A stretch of 64,000 nucleotides of DNA, taken from assembly GCF_001187555.1 (NCBI RefSeq), contig NZ_LFIJ01000001.1, positions 1,018,169-1,082,168 of the forward strand, read 5' to 3'. Source of the DNA: Gilvimarinus polysaccharolyticus (GTDB lineage Bacteria; Pseudomonadota; Gammaproteobacteria; Pseudomonadales; Cellvibrionaceae). The translations under genes were made by a program, and so were the position numbers. This document shows positions 40,890 to 49,461 of this stretch, in pieces; position 1 is the stretch's first letter, and each line of letters starts with the position of its first letter. A model generated the notes under the pieces. It saw only the letters and a list, made by a program, of their open reading frames with translations, ran no database searches and had not been told where the DNA came from.

Positions 40890-43800
40890 GTGTTTTTACG
40901 AGAATTTTTTTACGTTAATTGGGGCAATATTCCCAACCGCCGCCTTAGCTTTGACAAAATTAATTTGTTCTCTGGCGGCAATGGCTCGGGTAAAACTACC
41001 GCCGCCGATGCGATTCAAACCTTAATGACCGCCGCTCACGACGGCTTGTTTCATTTTAACCCAGGCCAAGACGAGAGTACTCAGCGCGGGCGCGGCGGCA
41101 AAACCGTGCGCACTCTGGCCTCGTATGTGTTGGGCTGTGATGATGGCAGTTATGCTCGCCCCGAAGGCGCTGATGGTTATTTAGCTGGCTTGTTTCATCC
41201 AACCCCCGGCGAGAGCGGTACACCTTTTGTCGCGCTAATCGGTGTGCGAGCACTGCTTGATCGCGCCGGTAATCAAGCGGTTGCACGACAGCGAGATATT
41301 GAATTTTTTATTATCAACACTGCCAGCTTTAGTTTGTCTGAGCTGGAAAAAGCCGATGGCGATGAATTGCGTGTACTGCCGTTGGATGTTGCCTACACTC
41401 GTTTGCGACAAAGTTTTGGCGCCGACAAAGTCGAGCGCTATGAGCGCAAGGGCGCTTACTTGGCTCGGCTGTACGGTGCTTTACGGGGCAAGCCCGATGC
41501 GGTGTCCGACCGTGAGGCGCGCCGTGCCGCTCAGGCCTTCTCGCGTTTTATGGCGTATAAGCCGGTATCCAGTATCGATCAATTTGTCTCGAGTGAAATT
41601 CTTGAGGCGCGCGATCTTGGTCGCGCCATTGGCGACGTGTCCAGCATGCTAAAACGCATTCACGCCATGGAAGCCGATGCCAAATCGTTGCGTGAGCGCA
41701 TCGGTTTAATTGGCACGGCACGGCAGTCGGCCGATTTGTTTGTCGATACGTGGCTACAGCAACAGCAGCTTGCTTATCAAGCGGCGCGTGCCAGTTATCT
41801 TTACGCGCAGCGCGATTACGTTAAAGCAAAAGATGAGCAACAGCTGCAGCGCACAGAGCTTGGCCAGTGTGAGACGAAACGAATCCAGTTACAAACCCGG
41901 CGCGAAGAAGTCAGGCAGCACAGCATTGAGCTGGAAGGTCGCCGGCAGGGCGTAGCGGCGCTGCGCGATAAAGACACGCTGGAGCGCGAGATAACTACCG
42001 GTCAGCGGCAATTAGCCGAGCTTGCAGGGCATCTCGGCGAGGCCGATCAACAATTAAAACGTAACGCTCGCGGGCTGGATACCTTAGTGCGCCTTACGCA
42101 ACGCAGTTCACTGGTGCTAGAGATTCCACAATTAGGCGAGAAAGATCGCATCGCCGACATACGCACGATTATTGAACTGACGGACAATTTGATAGAGCTG
42201 CCAAGGCTGCTAAATCACGACTGGATAGACAGCGCACCATTAGAGCAGCAAGTTAAAGCGGCGCAAACACTGCAAACACTTAGCGACAAAGTATTAGAGC
42301 CGTTGGGACGCGAAGGTGTATTGGCCGAGCGCATTAGCGAGTTGCTGTTTAACCGCACCCGTGAGGCGCAGCGCAACAAACAAAAGTTAGAGCAGCTACA
42401 GGCCGAGGTAGATGCGTTACAAAGTGCGCAAGTGCGTTACCCGCGCTATGTATCGAGCGCGTTAAAAGCGATTAACCAACAATACCCCGATGCCGACGCT
42501 CGTGTCTTGTGCGATCACGTAGAGATATTAGAGCCCGCGTGGCAAAGCGCCATAGAAGGTTACATAGGCGGCGCTCGGTTTGGTATTTTGGTCAACCCTG
42601 ATTACGAAGCCCGCGCGATCAAGCTGGTGCGTCAATTACCTAAAAGCGAAGGCCGCGCCCGAGTGATTCAAGGCAACAAAGCGCGCGAAGATGTCAACAA
42701 AACCGAGCCTAATACCGACTCTATTGTTGCCTTAATGAGCTTTAGTCACGCAACCGCCGAAGCCTACCTGCGGGCCAGCTATGAGTCGGTACGTTGCGTA
42801 GACGACGCCGAGCAGTTGCGCAACACTCGCCGAGGCCTTACTGCCGATGGCATGGCGTCGGGTAATTACGCGATGTTTCGCTGCGATATGGCCGACGCCG
42901 ATTTGGTTTTTGGTCAAAGTGCACGGGAGCGGGCGCTACTGGCAAAACGTGAGGCGCTGGTTAATTTAAACGCCGAGTGGCGCGCTACATCAGATCAGCT
43001 GGCCGAATTAAAACAGTTGGCCGATGCGGTTAAACAGCTGGCACCTACGCCCTACGGCAACGCGCTTACCGAGCTTGCGGCGCAACAACAACGTATTGCC
43101 GAGCTGGAACAAACGCTCGCCGAGCTGGATTTAACCGAGTTTTCCGACTTAGAAGACAAGCTGCAACAGTTGCGTGCCGATGAGCTTAAATTGCACAGCG
43201 AGGTGGCCGATCTGGATCGTACCCAAGGTGGTATCGAGCAGCGTTTAAAACAACTGTCGGGCGATATAAAAACACGCTCCGAGCGCCAAGAACAACTGCA
43301 AGAAGTTGCCGAACAGTGCGAGCACAACCTGCGTCAGCACGCGGGAAAGTGGCCCAGCTTTGATGTTGAACTGACGCTTGAACGGATTGACAGTGAGCTG
43401 TCTATCGATGCGGCGGCGCGCTATCGTAATGAGCACGAAGCGCTGGATAGTGAGTTGTTGGCATTACTTAACCGCTTGCAGCGCTTGGTGCTCGAGTACA
43501 ACCGCGATGCCGGTAGTGATGCCATTGCCTTTGAGCCCGACTTTAATCAAGACGTTGCCAACTTTAACTTGGTGTGTGCCACGCGCGGCCAGCTAGACAG
43601 CTTACACAATAAGTTAAATAACAATATTCTGGCCAACAAAAGTGATGAGTTGTCGCGTTTGCGAGCCAGTTTTAACCATACCTTTGTCAGCCATTTGTGC
43701 CATTCCATCTATCAGGCAGTAGAGGAGGGCGGCCGCAGCCTGGAGGTGCTAAATAAAGAGTTAGAGCAACATCGCTTTGGTGCCGATCGCGAGCGCTTTT

Positions 43801-44504
43801 ACTTTGGCTGGGATTGGGTGGCCGAGTATCACGATTACTGGCAGTTTTTTAAAGCGGTTATGCACAACCCCGGTATGGAAGAGAGCGAGGGATTGTTTTC
43901 AGACCAGCTGAGCGCTAAACACCGTAAAGTACGCGACCATTTGATGGCCATGCTATTAGATGACGATCGCGAGCGTGCCGAACGAGAGCTTGCCCGTATT
44001 ACCGATTACCGCCACTACCGGCGCTATGAAATTTACAAGCAGCCCGAAGGCAAAGAGCCTATTGCCTTATCCCGTTATGGTACCGGCTCTGGCGGGCAGC
44101 TAGAAACACCGGCTTATATTATCCGCGCTGCGGCCATTACCTCGGCGTTTAGATTTACCGAAGGAGACACGCACTTGCGCATGGTGCTGGTCGACGAGGC
44201 TTTCTCTAAAATGGACGAGCATCGCTCGCGCGAGGTTATTCGCTATTTAACCGAAGCGCTGGGCTTGCAGTTACTGTTTATTATGCCCACCAGTAAGTCT
44301 GGGCCGTTTATGGATATTATTACCCACCAAACCGTATTCACTAAATGTGCTACCACCGATTATATTGGCGAGCTTAAAAGCCGAGTATTGGTAGATAGCC
44401 AAAAGTTTAATAGCGAAAAGGTCGGTAAATTATGGGCCGAGCACCGCGCTGAGGTAAGCCATCAGGCGACCTTGGATTTTATGGCCGAGTTTGTTGAGCA
44501 ATAA
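40890..44504 (+). CDS. mksB: MksB / JetC-like SMC ATPase
   Basis: 1204 aa from GTG 40890. Walker A FSGGNGSGKTT at 27-37 follows FFYVNWGNI, the family start. Coiled coils span about 290-520 and 690-860 with a hinge-like segment between (about 525-690). The C-terminal head has GTGSGGQLETPAYI (signature) and MVLVDEAFSKMDEHRS (Walker B/D-loop). MukB-like condensin motor. In Wadjet systems the fourth gene jetD/mksG encodes a TOPRIM nuclease that cuts extruded plasmids; no such gene is found here up- or downstream, so a condensin role or a distant nuclease must be considered. Confidence 0.88.
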   Translation: MFLREFFYVNWGNIPNRRLSFDKINLFSGGNGSGKTTAADAIQTLMTAAHDGLFHFNPGQDESTQRGRGGKTVRTLASYVLGCDDGSYARPEGADGYLAGLFHPTPGESGTPFVALIGVRALLDRAGNQAVARQRDIEFFIINTASFSLSELEKADGDELRVLPLDVAYTRLRQSFGADKVERYERKGAYLARLYGALRGKPDAVSDREARRAAQAFSRFMAYKPVSSIDQFVSSEILEARDLGRAIGDVSSMLKRIHAMEADAKSLRERIGLIGTARQSADLFVDTWLQQQQLAYQAARASYLYAQRDYVKAKDEQQLQRTELGQCETKRIQLQTRREEVRQHSIELEGRRQGVAALRDKDTLEREITTGQRQLAELAGHLGEADQQLKRNARGLDTLVRLTQRSSLVLEIPQLGEKDRIADIRTIIELTDNLIELPRLLNHDWIDSAPLEQQVKAAQTLQTLSDKVLEPLGREGVLAERISELLFNRTREAQRNKQKLEQLQAEVDALQSAQVRYPRYVSSALKAINQQYPDADARVLCDHVEILEPAWQSAIEGYIGGARFGILVNPDYEARAIKLVRQLPKSEGRARVIQGNKAREDVNKTEPNTDSIVALMSFSHATAEAYLRASYESVRCVDDAEQLRNTRRGLTADGMASGNYAMFRCDMADADLVFGQSARERALLAKREALVNLNAEWRATSDQLAELKQLADAVKQLAPTPYGNALTELAAQQQRIAELEQTLAELDLTEFSDLEDKLQQLRADELKLHSEVADLDRTQGGIEQRLKQLSGDIKTRSERQEQLQEVAEQCEHNLRQHAGKWPSFDVELTLERIDSELSIDAAARYRNEHEALDSELLALLNRLQRLVLEYNRDAGSDAIAFEPDFNQDVANFNLVCATRGQLDSLHNKLNNNILANKSDELSRLRASFNHTFVSHLCHSIYQAVEEGGRSLEVLNKELEQHRFGADRERFYFGWDWVAEYHDYWQFFKAVMHNPGMEESEGLFSDQLSAKHRKVRDHLMAMLLDDDRERAERELARITDYRHYRRYEIYKQPEGKEPIALSRYGTGSGGQLETPAYIIRAAAITSAFRFTEGDTHLRMVLVDEAFSKMDEHRSREVIRYLTEALGLQLLFIMPTSKSGPFMDIITHQTVFTKCATTDYIGELKSRVLVDSQKFNSEKVGKLWAEHRAEVSHQATLDFMAEFVEQ

Positions 44505-44533
44505 CCTAATCACATTAAATTGAATATATTATT

Positions 44534-45400
44534 ATGAGCGAACTGATTCCTGTAGGTGTACCCGCCGCTGGCGACTCTTGGCAGGCGCGTTTTAATCGTT
44601 TGCGCAGCAACAAAGCCTTTGAGTTGTTTGTTGTGGCGATTATTGTTTTTTCGGCACTGGTGATTGGCGCTAAAACTTACGATATACCACCGTTGGCGAG
44701 CAAGATTATAGTCGCACTAGATTGGGCGATTACGCTGTTCTTTTTGTTAGAGGTAAGCGTTAGGTTTTGGGGCGAGCCACGCAAGCGAGACTTTTTTAAA
44801 TCCGGCTGGAATATCTTTGATACTGTAATTGTTGTGGTTAGCTTAATACCCATCGATAACAGCGATATGGCGTTAGTGGGCCGTTTGATTCGAGTGTTCC
44901 GGGTACTGCGGATGGTGTCTATTATCCCAGAGTTACGCATCTTACTAAGCTCGTTGCTTAAAGCCTTGCCACAGTTGGGTTATGTCGCTTTGCTAATGTT
45001 TATTATTTTTTATATTTATGGCGCCGTTGGCAGCTTGTTCTTTTCTGCCATAAATGAGGTGCTATGGGGCGATATCGCCATTAGCATGCTTACCTTGTTT
45101 CGGGTGATGACATTCGAAGATTGGACCGATGTTATGTACGAGACCATGGAGGTCTACCCGTTAAGTTGGATGTTTTATGTAAGTTTTATATTTCTTACTG
45201 CGTTTGCCTTTTTAAATATGATTATCGGTATCGTAGTCAATGTTATCGAAAAAGAAAATCAAGCGCGCTTAATAGAAGAGGAGGGCGTTCAGCCCGCCCG
45301 CTCCGATCTGGAGTCACAGTTAACGCAACTGCAAAAGTCGGTAGATTTATTGCTTAAACAGCAAAATACCGAGCAGAAAAACACCAACCATCAAAATTAA
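44534..45400 (+). CDS. voltage-gated-type cation channel (ion transporter family)
   Basis: 288 aa with six membrane segments. S4 has repeated arginines (RLIRVFRVLRMV), the pore loop has TFEDWTD in place of the TLESW of known bacterial sodium channels, and S6 ends FLNMIIGIVVNVIEKE. A C-terminal coiled coil (about 260-285, LTQLQKSVDLLLKQQ) should assemble the tetramer. Sodium selectivity is likely but the extra acidic residues could favour divalent ions. It lies 29 bases after mksB in the same direction. Confidence 0.92.
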   Translation: MSELIPVGVPAAGDSWQARFNRLRSNKAFELFVVAIIVFSALVIGAKTYDIPPLASKIIVALDWAITLFFLLEVSVRFWGEPRKRDFFKSGWNIFDTVIVVVSLIPIDNSDMALVGRLIRVFRVLRMVSIIPELRILLSSLLKALPQLGYVALLMFIIFYIYGAVGSLFFSAINEVLWGDIAISMLTLFRVMTFEDWTDVMYETMEVYPLSWMFYVSFIFLTAFAFLNMIIGIVVNVIEKENQARLIEEEGVQPARSDLESQLTQLQKSVDLLLKQQNTEQKNTNHQN

Positions 45401-45424
45401 TTATCTTTAAGCTGGAGTCAGTAA

Positions 45425-46276
45425 ATGACTGATTGGAGCCACCTATTAACACGAGTCGATTCTCTTATCGACCGTTTAGAGCAATTTCTACCCGCCGCAC
45501 GGCCTAACACTGACTGGAGCGCCCCGGCTTTTTATTGGCGCAATGGTGCCAGTGGCGGTTACTTAGAAAGCGTTAACAATCCGCACCATATTGCCTTAGA
45601 TGCACTGCAAAATATCGATCAACAAAAAAATGCGGTACTGCGTAATACCGCCCAGTTTGCAGCCGGTAAGCCGGCCAATAACGTCTTGCTAACCGGCTCC
45701 CGTGGCACAGGTAAATCCACCTTAATTAAGGCCTGTTGGTATCAGTTTAAAGACAGCGTCAAGCTAATTGAAATTGACAAGCCAGACTTGTCCAGCTTAG
45801 GGGAGCTGCTGCAACAAATATCTGATCGGCCAGAACGTTTTATTATTTACTGTGACGACTTATCGTTTGAAGAGGGTGATCATCACTACAAAGCGCTTAA
45901 GTCGGCGCTGGATGGCTCGATTCGAGCCCCAGGTGAGAACATCTTATTTTACGCCACCAGTAATCGGCGTCATTTGCTGCCGCAAAAAATGAGTGAAAAC
46001 CTTGAAACGACTCAAACTAACGGTGAGATCCGCCCCGGTGACAGTATCGAAGAAAAAATCTCCCTCGCCGAACGCTTTGGCTTATGGTTAAGTTTTTACC
46101 CTTTTAGCCAAGATGAGTATCTGGCGGCAGCGCGTTTTTGGGTTGAAGATATGGGCGGCAGCTGGGATGACGATATGCGTACCGCCGCACTCCGTTGGAA
46201 TATGAGCCGTGGCTCGCGCAGTGGGCGGGTTGCATGGCAGTTTGCGAGGGATACGATTGGGGCGATGGGTTTATAA
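45425..46276 (+). CDS. DUF815 family AAA ATPase
   Basis: 283 aa. Walker A LTGSRGTGKST near residue 95 and Walker B FIIYCDDLSFEEGD near 140, then sensor-1-like FYATSNRRHLLPQKM, which marks the DUF815 family (AAA ATPase of unknown substrate). An N-terminal helical part (1-60) precedes the ATPase. It starts 24 bases after the channel gene, so mksF-mksE-mksB-channel-ATPase form a tight co-directional block. Confidence 0.9.
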   Translation: MTDWSHLLTRVDSLIDRLEQFLPAARPNTDWSAPAFYWRNGASGGYLESVNNPHHIALDALQNIDQQKNAVLRNTAQFAAGKPANNVLLTGSRGTGKSTLIKACWYQFKDSVKLIEIDKPDLSSLGELLQQISDRPERFIIYCDDLSFEEGDHHYKALKSALDGSIRAPGENILFYATSNRRHLLPQKMSENLETTQTNGEIRPGDSIEEKISLAERFGLWLSFYPFSQDEYLAAARFWVEDMGGSWDDDMRTAALRWNMSRGSRSGRVAWQFARDTIGAMGL

Positions 46277-46658
46277 GCCTGTATCGTCGGGCGTGGCGAG
46301 TTACTTCTTGTGATGCGGCAAGAGGGCTGGCGATACAGGAGCAGTAGCCGCAATATGACTAACTATTAGCCCGTACACCGTTGTTCAGGGGAAACCCTTG
46401 AACAACGCGGCCTTAAAACCCGCAAGCAACAATATATTAAATAACAATTTCAATGGGTTAGCCGATACTTGCGCTTACTTCTGAAAAAGCTTACATTGCC
46501 TTTCTAATAAAATTCTGTCGCACTTTCCCCAGACAAGGAGTTGTCAAAATATGTCTATTTCTCTTTTGTTTTCAACGCCTTCCATGTCTATCCGCATCCA
46601 ATCTCTACCGGGGATAGGGTGCCGGGGCAAAGTGCGACTGAGTCGCATGAATTAGCTG
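46277..46658. other. left flank of the cassette array
   Basis: No coding gene and no integrase. It contains a strong hairpin at 46379-46407 (CGTTGTTCAGGG/CCCTTGAACAACG), the left copy of the flanking direct repeat (46525-46549), an inverted pair of GTCGCACTTT-type segments (about 46516-46530 against 46624-46638) and a small palindrome TGCGAC/GTCGCA just before the first cassette border. Confidence 0.55.
46525..46549 (+). repeat. left copy of the 25-bp direct repeat flanking the cassette array
   Basis: Begins TTCCCCAGACAAGGAG and matches 55910-55934 at 24 of 25 positions (T/C difference at one site). The two copies bracket the cassette array in direct orientation. Confidence 0.8.
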
Positions 46659-46665
46659 TTAGGTA
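46658..46665 (+). other. first cassette border (attI-like or orphan R' box)
   Basis: GTTAGGTA preceded by TTAGCT. Its complement is the R'' box of attC-1, so it is the left end of cassette 1. No matching R'' lies upstream, so this is either the attI insertion point or the scar of a lost attC. Confidence 0.65.
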
Positions 46666-46673
46666 CCACAACC

Positions 46674-46934
46674 ATGTTCACACCAGAATTCGTGAGTGAA
46701 GACCGAGGCGAGTACATTCTTATAGCTAATCACAGCCTCGAAAATTCCGAAGCAATCGAGATGAGTATTGCTTACAACCGTGGTCGGATAGCTTTTGGGG
46801 CTTCACAATTACCTTCGCATTTACAAAGCTGTCGCCTCATCTATGACATACGTGGGCAAGTGGTATCCGACAATGTGATTGACCAAATTCGTCAAGCTCT
46901 TGGTCAAGACTGTATTTTGGAGTTTAAAAGCTGA
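46674..46934 (+). CDS. cassette 1, hypothetical protein A
   Basis: 86 aa, starting 16 bases inside cassette 1, the usual short leader. Soluble and acidic with no recognised motif. Its stop overlaps the next ATG by one base (TGATG), so the two ORFs are translationally coupled. I do not recognise the family. Confidence 0.6.
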   Translation: MFTPEFVSEDRGEYILIANHSLENSEAIEMSIAYNRGRIAFGASQLPSHLQSCRLIYDIRGQVVSDNVIDQIRQALGQDCILEFKS

Positions 46935-47176
46935 TGGGGATTCAAGCAGTAGTAAAAACGGAAAACCCCAAGAGAGTTGAGTCAGTTTTTGACGAGTTTT
47001 TTGGGGGAATTGAGTTTTTTCCCCTTGAAAATGGTTTCTTCGGACTCTCCATCCCAACAAAAGTCGTTGATACTCTTGGTGAGAGAGCTGTTTTCGGAAA
47101 GCTCGCTACTCTGGATCACTATGAGCTTTGGTCGGGCTCTTGGCGTAAACCAAAATCAAAATGGAGGCTATGGTAA
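46934..47176 (+). CDS. cassette 1, hypothetical protein B
   Basis: 80 aa, coupled to the preceding ORF. It is rich in aromatic residues, with a basic C-terminus (RKPKSKWRLW). It ends 7 bases before attC-1. Two small coupled ORFs in one cassette recall toxin-antitoxin pairs, but no known toxin motif is visible, so this is only a possibility. Confidence 0.6.
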   Translation: MGIQAVVKTENPKRVESVFDEFFGGIEFFPLENGFFGLSIPTKVVDTLGERAVFGKLATLDHYELWSGSWRKPKSKWRLW

Positions 47177-47182
47177 AGGTGG

Positions 47183-47268
47183 CACCTAACAATCGCAGGC
47201 ACAGCGACGGCTTTTCCGTTGCGGCCTCGCCTTCACTACAAAGCCGCGCGTGCTGCGGGCGTTAGCTG
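47183..47268 (+). other. attC-1
   Basis: R'' CACCTAAC, inner arms TCGCAGGCAC and GTGCTGCGGG, R' GCGTTAGCTG. The centre (GCGGC..TCGCCTTCACTACAAAGCCGCGCGTG) is nearly the same as in attC-9 and resembles attC-4. Confidence 0.9.
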
Positions 47269-47285
47269 TAATCGAGAGTGTGTAC

Positions 47286-47933
47286 ATGGAAGATAGTATT
47301 AATCCTTTTAGAAAGGCGGGAATTGCCCTCCTAATCATTGGCATAATTGATGTTGGTGTTATGGCATATTGCATAGCCAATAAAATCAGTTATTCCTCAA
47401 GCTTTAATATATTTGCGGTTGTCGCGGGAATATTCCTGATTAGAGGAGGCATCAAAACAGCTCGTGCTGTGCGCTGGTTTAGCGTTTTTCTGGCTGTGGC
47501 ATTTATTGGGCTGCTTCTAGTAACACCCTTTACCACCCCGTTTGGCTTACTGCTAATCCAACTAAAACTTAATGCTCTATCAATTGTTGGCTCATTTGGC
47601 TTTGGGTTTGTACTCATTGCAGTGCTTATTTGGGTCCATCTTCAGCTATCCACCCCAGAATCTTTAAGCCTTTTGGCGCAATCGGGTTATAAAACCGGCA
47701 AGCCTAAGTCAGCCTATATTGCCGGTGGTGTGTTATTGGTTCTTGCTGTTGGGTTATCTGCAGGCCTCCTGAATGGAGAGTCAGCGCAAAAGGCGAAAGA
47801 ACTTGCCCAAGAACAACTTGGTCCCGGCTTTCAGTACCATGTTTCTAACATGTCTACATCTGGCAATTCTGGTCGTGCATCTGTCACGGCGTACACAGAT
47901 AAGGAAATACATAGTGTCCAAGTTCAGTGGTAA
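47286..47933 (+). CDS. cassette 2, multi-pass membrane protein
   Basis: 215 aa from ATG 47286. About five membrane segments (about 11-30, 38-54, 63-80, 92-116 and 145-165) are followed by a soluble C-terminal tail (about 170-215) that may lie outside the membrane. No recognised family motif. It stops 5 bases before attC-2. Confidence 0.7.
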   Translation: MEDSINPFRKAGIALLIIGIIDVGVMAYCIANKISYSSSFNIFAVVAGIFLIRGGIKTARAVRWFSVFLAVAFIGLLLVTPFTTPFGLLLIQLKLNALSIVGSFGFGFVLIAVLIWVHLQLSTPESLSLLAQSGYKTGKPKSAYIAGGVLLVLAVGLSAGLLNGESAQKAKELAQEQLGPGFQYHVSNMSTSGNSGRASVTAYTDKEIHSVQVQW

Positions 47934-47937
47934 ATCA

Positions 47938-48000
47938 CAGCTAACAAGTGCAGGCATTGGACGCGCAAAAGTCGCGCGCCCATGCTGCAAGCGTTAAGTG
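47938..48000 (+). other. attC-2
   Basis: A short classical attC of about 60 bases: R'' CAGCTAAC, arms GTGCAGGCAT and CATGCTGC, central GACGCGC/GCGCGCC, R' GCGTTAAGTG. Confidence 0.9.
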
Positions 48001-48321
48001 TATGGCGAGATTGTGAGAAGGAGATTCAATTTTATTTACTTACCGGCCGTAATAAGCGCCACCCTACTAATTGGGCATTTGGTTGGGTACTTTTTGTTTT
48101 ACAAAGCGAGGATCGGACTGTTTTCCTTACTCGCTTTACCCCCGATTTATTGGTTTTTCGTAGCGTGGGCTATTGGTTTGGTTCAAGTGGTATACGGAAT
48201 TTGGCTTGCTGTCAAATCCAGAGCGTCATCGAAGCCACACGCGATATCCGGTGCATCTACGCTGACCCTATTTTTGGCATACTTAGCTCTAGGTCAGTAT
48301 GGAATTTACTTTACTGTGTAG
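47998..48321 (+). CDS. cassette 3, small membrane protein
   Basis: 107 aa if started at GTG 47998, which lies at the cassette border; GTG 48013 is another possible start. Three membrane segments (about 15-34, 42-66 and 87-103). A small integral membrane protein of unknown role. Confidence 0.55.
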   Translation: MYGEIVRRRFNFIYLPAVISATLLIGHLVGYFLFYKARIGLFSLLALPPIYWFFVAWAIGLVQVVYGIWLAVKSRASSKPHAISGASTLTLFLAYLALGQYGIYFTV

Positions 48322-48344
48322 CCACTTTGTATATGAATCCGGGC

Positions 48345-48418
48345 CACTTAACAAGGCGCTTCTGCCGGACGAATTTTCCGCTGCGCTCCAAATTTGCCGT
48401 AGAGCGCGGCGTTATTTG
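48345..48418 (+). other. attC-3
   Basis: R'' CACTTAAC, arm GGCGCT pairing with AGCGC(GG), R' GCGTTATTTG. Its R'' complements the left end of cassette 3 (GTTAAGTG). Confidence 0.85.
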
Positions 48419-48735
48419 CCAGATAAAACGCGGTTGGTAAACTAAGCTTAGCACAAGATTTTAATAGTGCTGTATATAAAAACAGCATAAGTGTGCTAAT
48501 CAACATTAGGAAAAAATATTGGAAATTGAATTGACAGCCTATTACTCTGTTTTAGACCTTAAGACTAAGTGCCTGCCGCTGTGCAAGTCCGTGGTTTGCA
48601 TCAGAGGACAGGCACTTAGTCTTAAGGTAAAGAAAGAGTCATCAATACTCCTTTCATTCCGCGTTTTCTCCAGTTCCGTTCACGGATTAATGCAGCTTCT
48701 TCGTGACCTCAGAAGCGCTTTATTTTCCGTGCCCG
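48419..48735 (+). ncRNA. cassette 4, apparently non-coding, hairpin-rich
   Basis: The only frame of size (48519-48839, TTG start) runs right through attC-4 into the next cassette and is probably fortuitous. The cassette is instead dominated by inverted repeats: TTAGCACA/TGTGCTAA (48448-48499) around a smaller CTGT/ACAG stem, and a perfect 20-bp inverted repeat (48556-48575 with 48609-48628) whose 33-base loop holds a further TGCAA/TTGCA stem. It may encode a structured RNA or carry a promoter or terminator. No function can be assigned. Confidence 0.4.
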
Positions 48736-48821
48736 CAAATAACAAGGCCAAGCATTGCGACAACTTTTTCGCTACGGCTTCGCCTTCACAAAAAAGCTGC
48801 GCATGTTGGCAGCGTTATGCA
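48736..48821 (+). other. attC-4
   Basis: R'' CAAATAAC complementary to the left end of cassette 4 (GTTATTTG). The centre TACGGCTTCGCCTTCAC is of the attC-1/attC-9 type; R' GCGTTATGCA. Confidence 0.9.
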
Positions 48822-48831
48822 ATGAGAGATC

Positions 48832-49347
48832 ATGACTGAGAGATCTTTAAAAGATAATTTGATAGTTAACTTATCCAAAGACTTTGAGGTGTTGGAAGAG
48901 GTTTGGGGTTATCACCCCATCTACGAAACTCGTCTTCGCATAGATATTTTACTTAGAGCAAAGCCGCATTTGATTGCCGAAGGGTTTACAAACGAATGGT
49001 TTGGCGTTGAATGCAAGTGGGTCGAGGGTGCTAATGGTCAAACATCTAAAACTAATAGGCTCGTATGGCAAAGTATCACATACGCGCAATCGACCTTCGA
49101 GGTTCAGGGGGAGAGTGTTAGACCTAGATTTGTTGCAGTCTTTACCCCAGATAGACTAGAACCATCTATTGAGCGACATTTAGCCGCTCTACTAGGGGTA
49201 GGTTTATACGGTTGTGTAGGAAAGCTCTATTTTTATAGAGATGGTTCGTGGGGTATAAAATTCGCTAGTATTTATGGGCGCAGTAGCCCAGAAGGCTATT
49301 ATATTAAACAAAATCAACTGCCTAAACTCAGAGCTGGTAGCGTGTAA
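48832..49347 (+). CDS. cassette 5, PD-(D/E)XK-like nuclease
   Basis: 171 aa, starting 18 bases inside the cassette. An aspartate in RLRIDILL (about residue 38) followed about 20 residues later by FGVECKWVEG gives the D...ExK spacing of restriction-endonuclease-like folds; a following IT(Y)AQSTF helix fits too. No partner methylase is seen, so it may be a defence or DNA-processing nuclease acting alone. The motif is visible; the function is inference. Confidence 0.65.
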   Translation: MTERSLKDNLIVNLSKDFEVLEEVWGYHPIYETRLRIDILLRAKPHLIAEGFTNEWFGVECKWVEGANGQTSKTNRLVWQSITYAQSTFEVQGESVRPRFVAVFTPDRLEPSIERHLAALLGVGLYGCVGKLYFYRDGSWGIKFASIYGRSSPEGYYIKQNQLPKLRAGSV

Positions 49348-49348
49348 G

Positions 49349-49438
49349 TGCATAACAAAGCCAAGCACAATCGTGTAATGCAAAAAGCGCATTACACTGG
49401 ACCTCGCTTCGCTCGGCCTGTTTTGGTGGCGTTAGATC
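49349..49438 (+). other. attC-5
   Basis: R'' TGCATAAC complements the left end of cassette 5 (GTTATGCA). The long inner stem has TGTAATGC/GCATTACA and CTCGC/GCTCG; R' GCGTTAGATC. Confidence 0.88.
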
Positions 49439-49461
49439 TCTCAGGAAAATTAGGAAGTGCT

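Noticed and set aside
45425-46276. DUF815 ATPase considered as a JetD/MksG replacement
   Set aside because: It has AAA ATPase motifs and no TOPRIM- or DUF3322/DUF2220-type acidic motif, so it is not the Wadjet nuclease.
46277-46658. Search for an intI integrase at the left end of the array
   Set aside because: No frame of tyrosine-recombinase length or motif is present on either strand here or right of the array, so I do not call a complete integron.
48519-48839. 106-codon frame from a TTG in cassette 4
   Set aside because: It crosses a perfect 20-bp inverted repeat and the whole of attC-4 into the next cassette, and overlaps the start of the nuclease gene. Composition is not protein-like.
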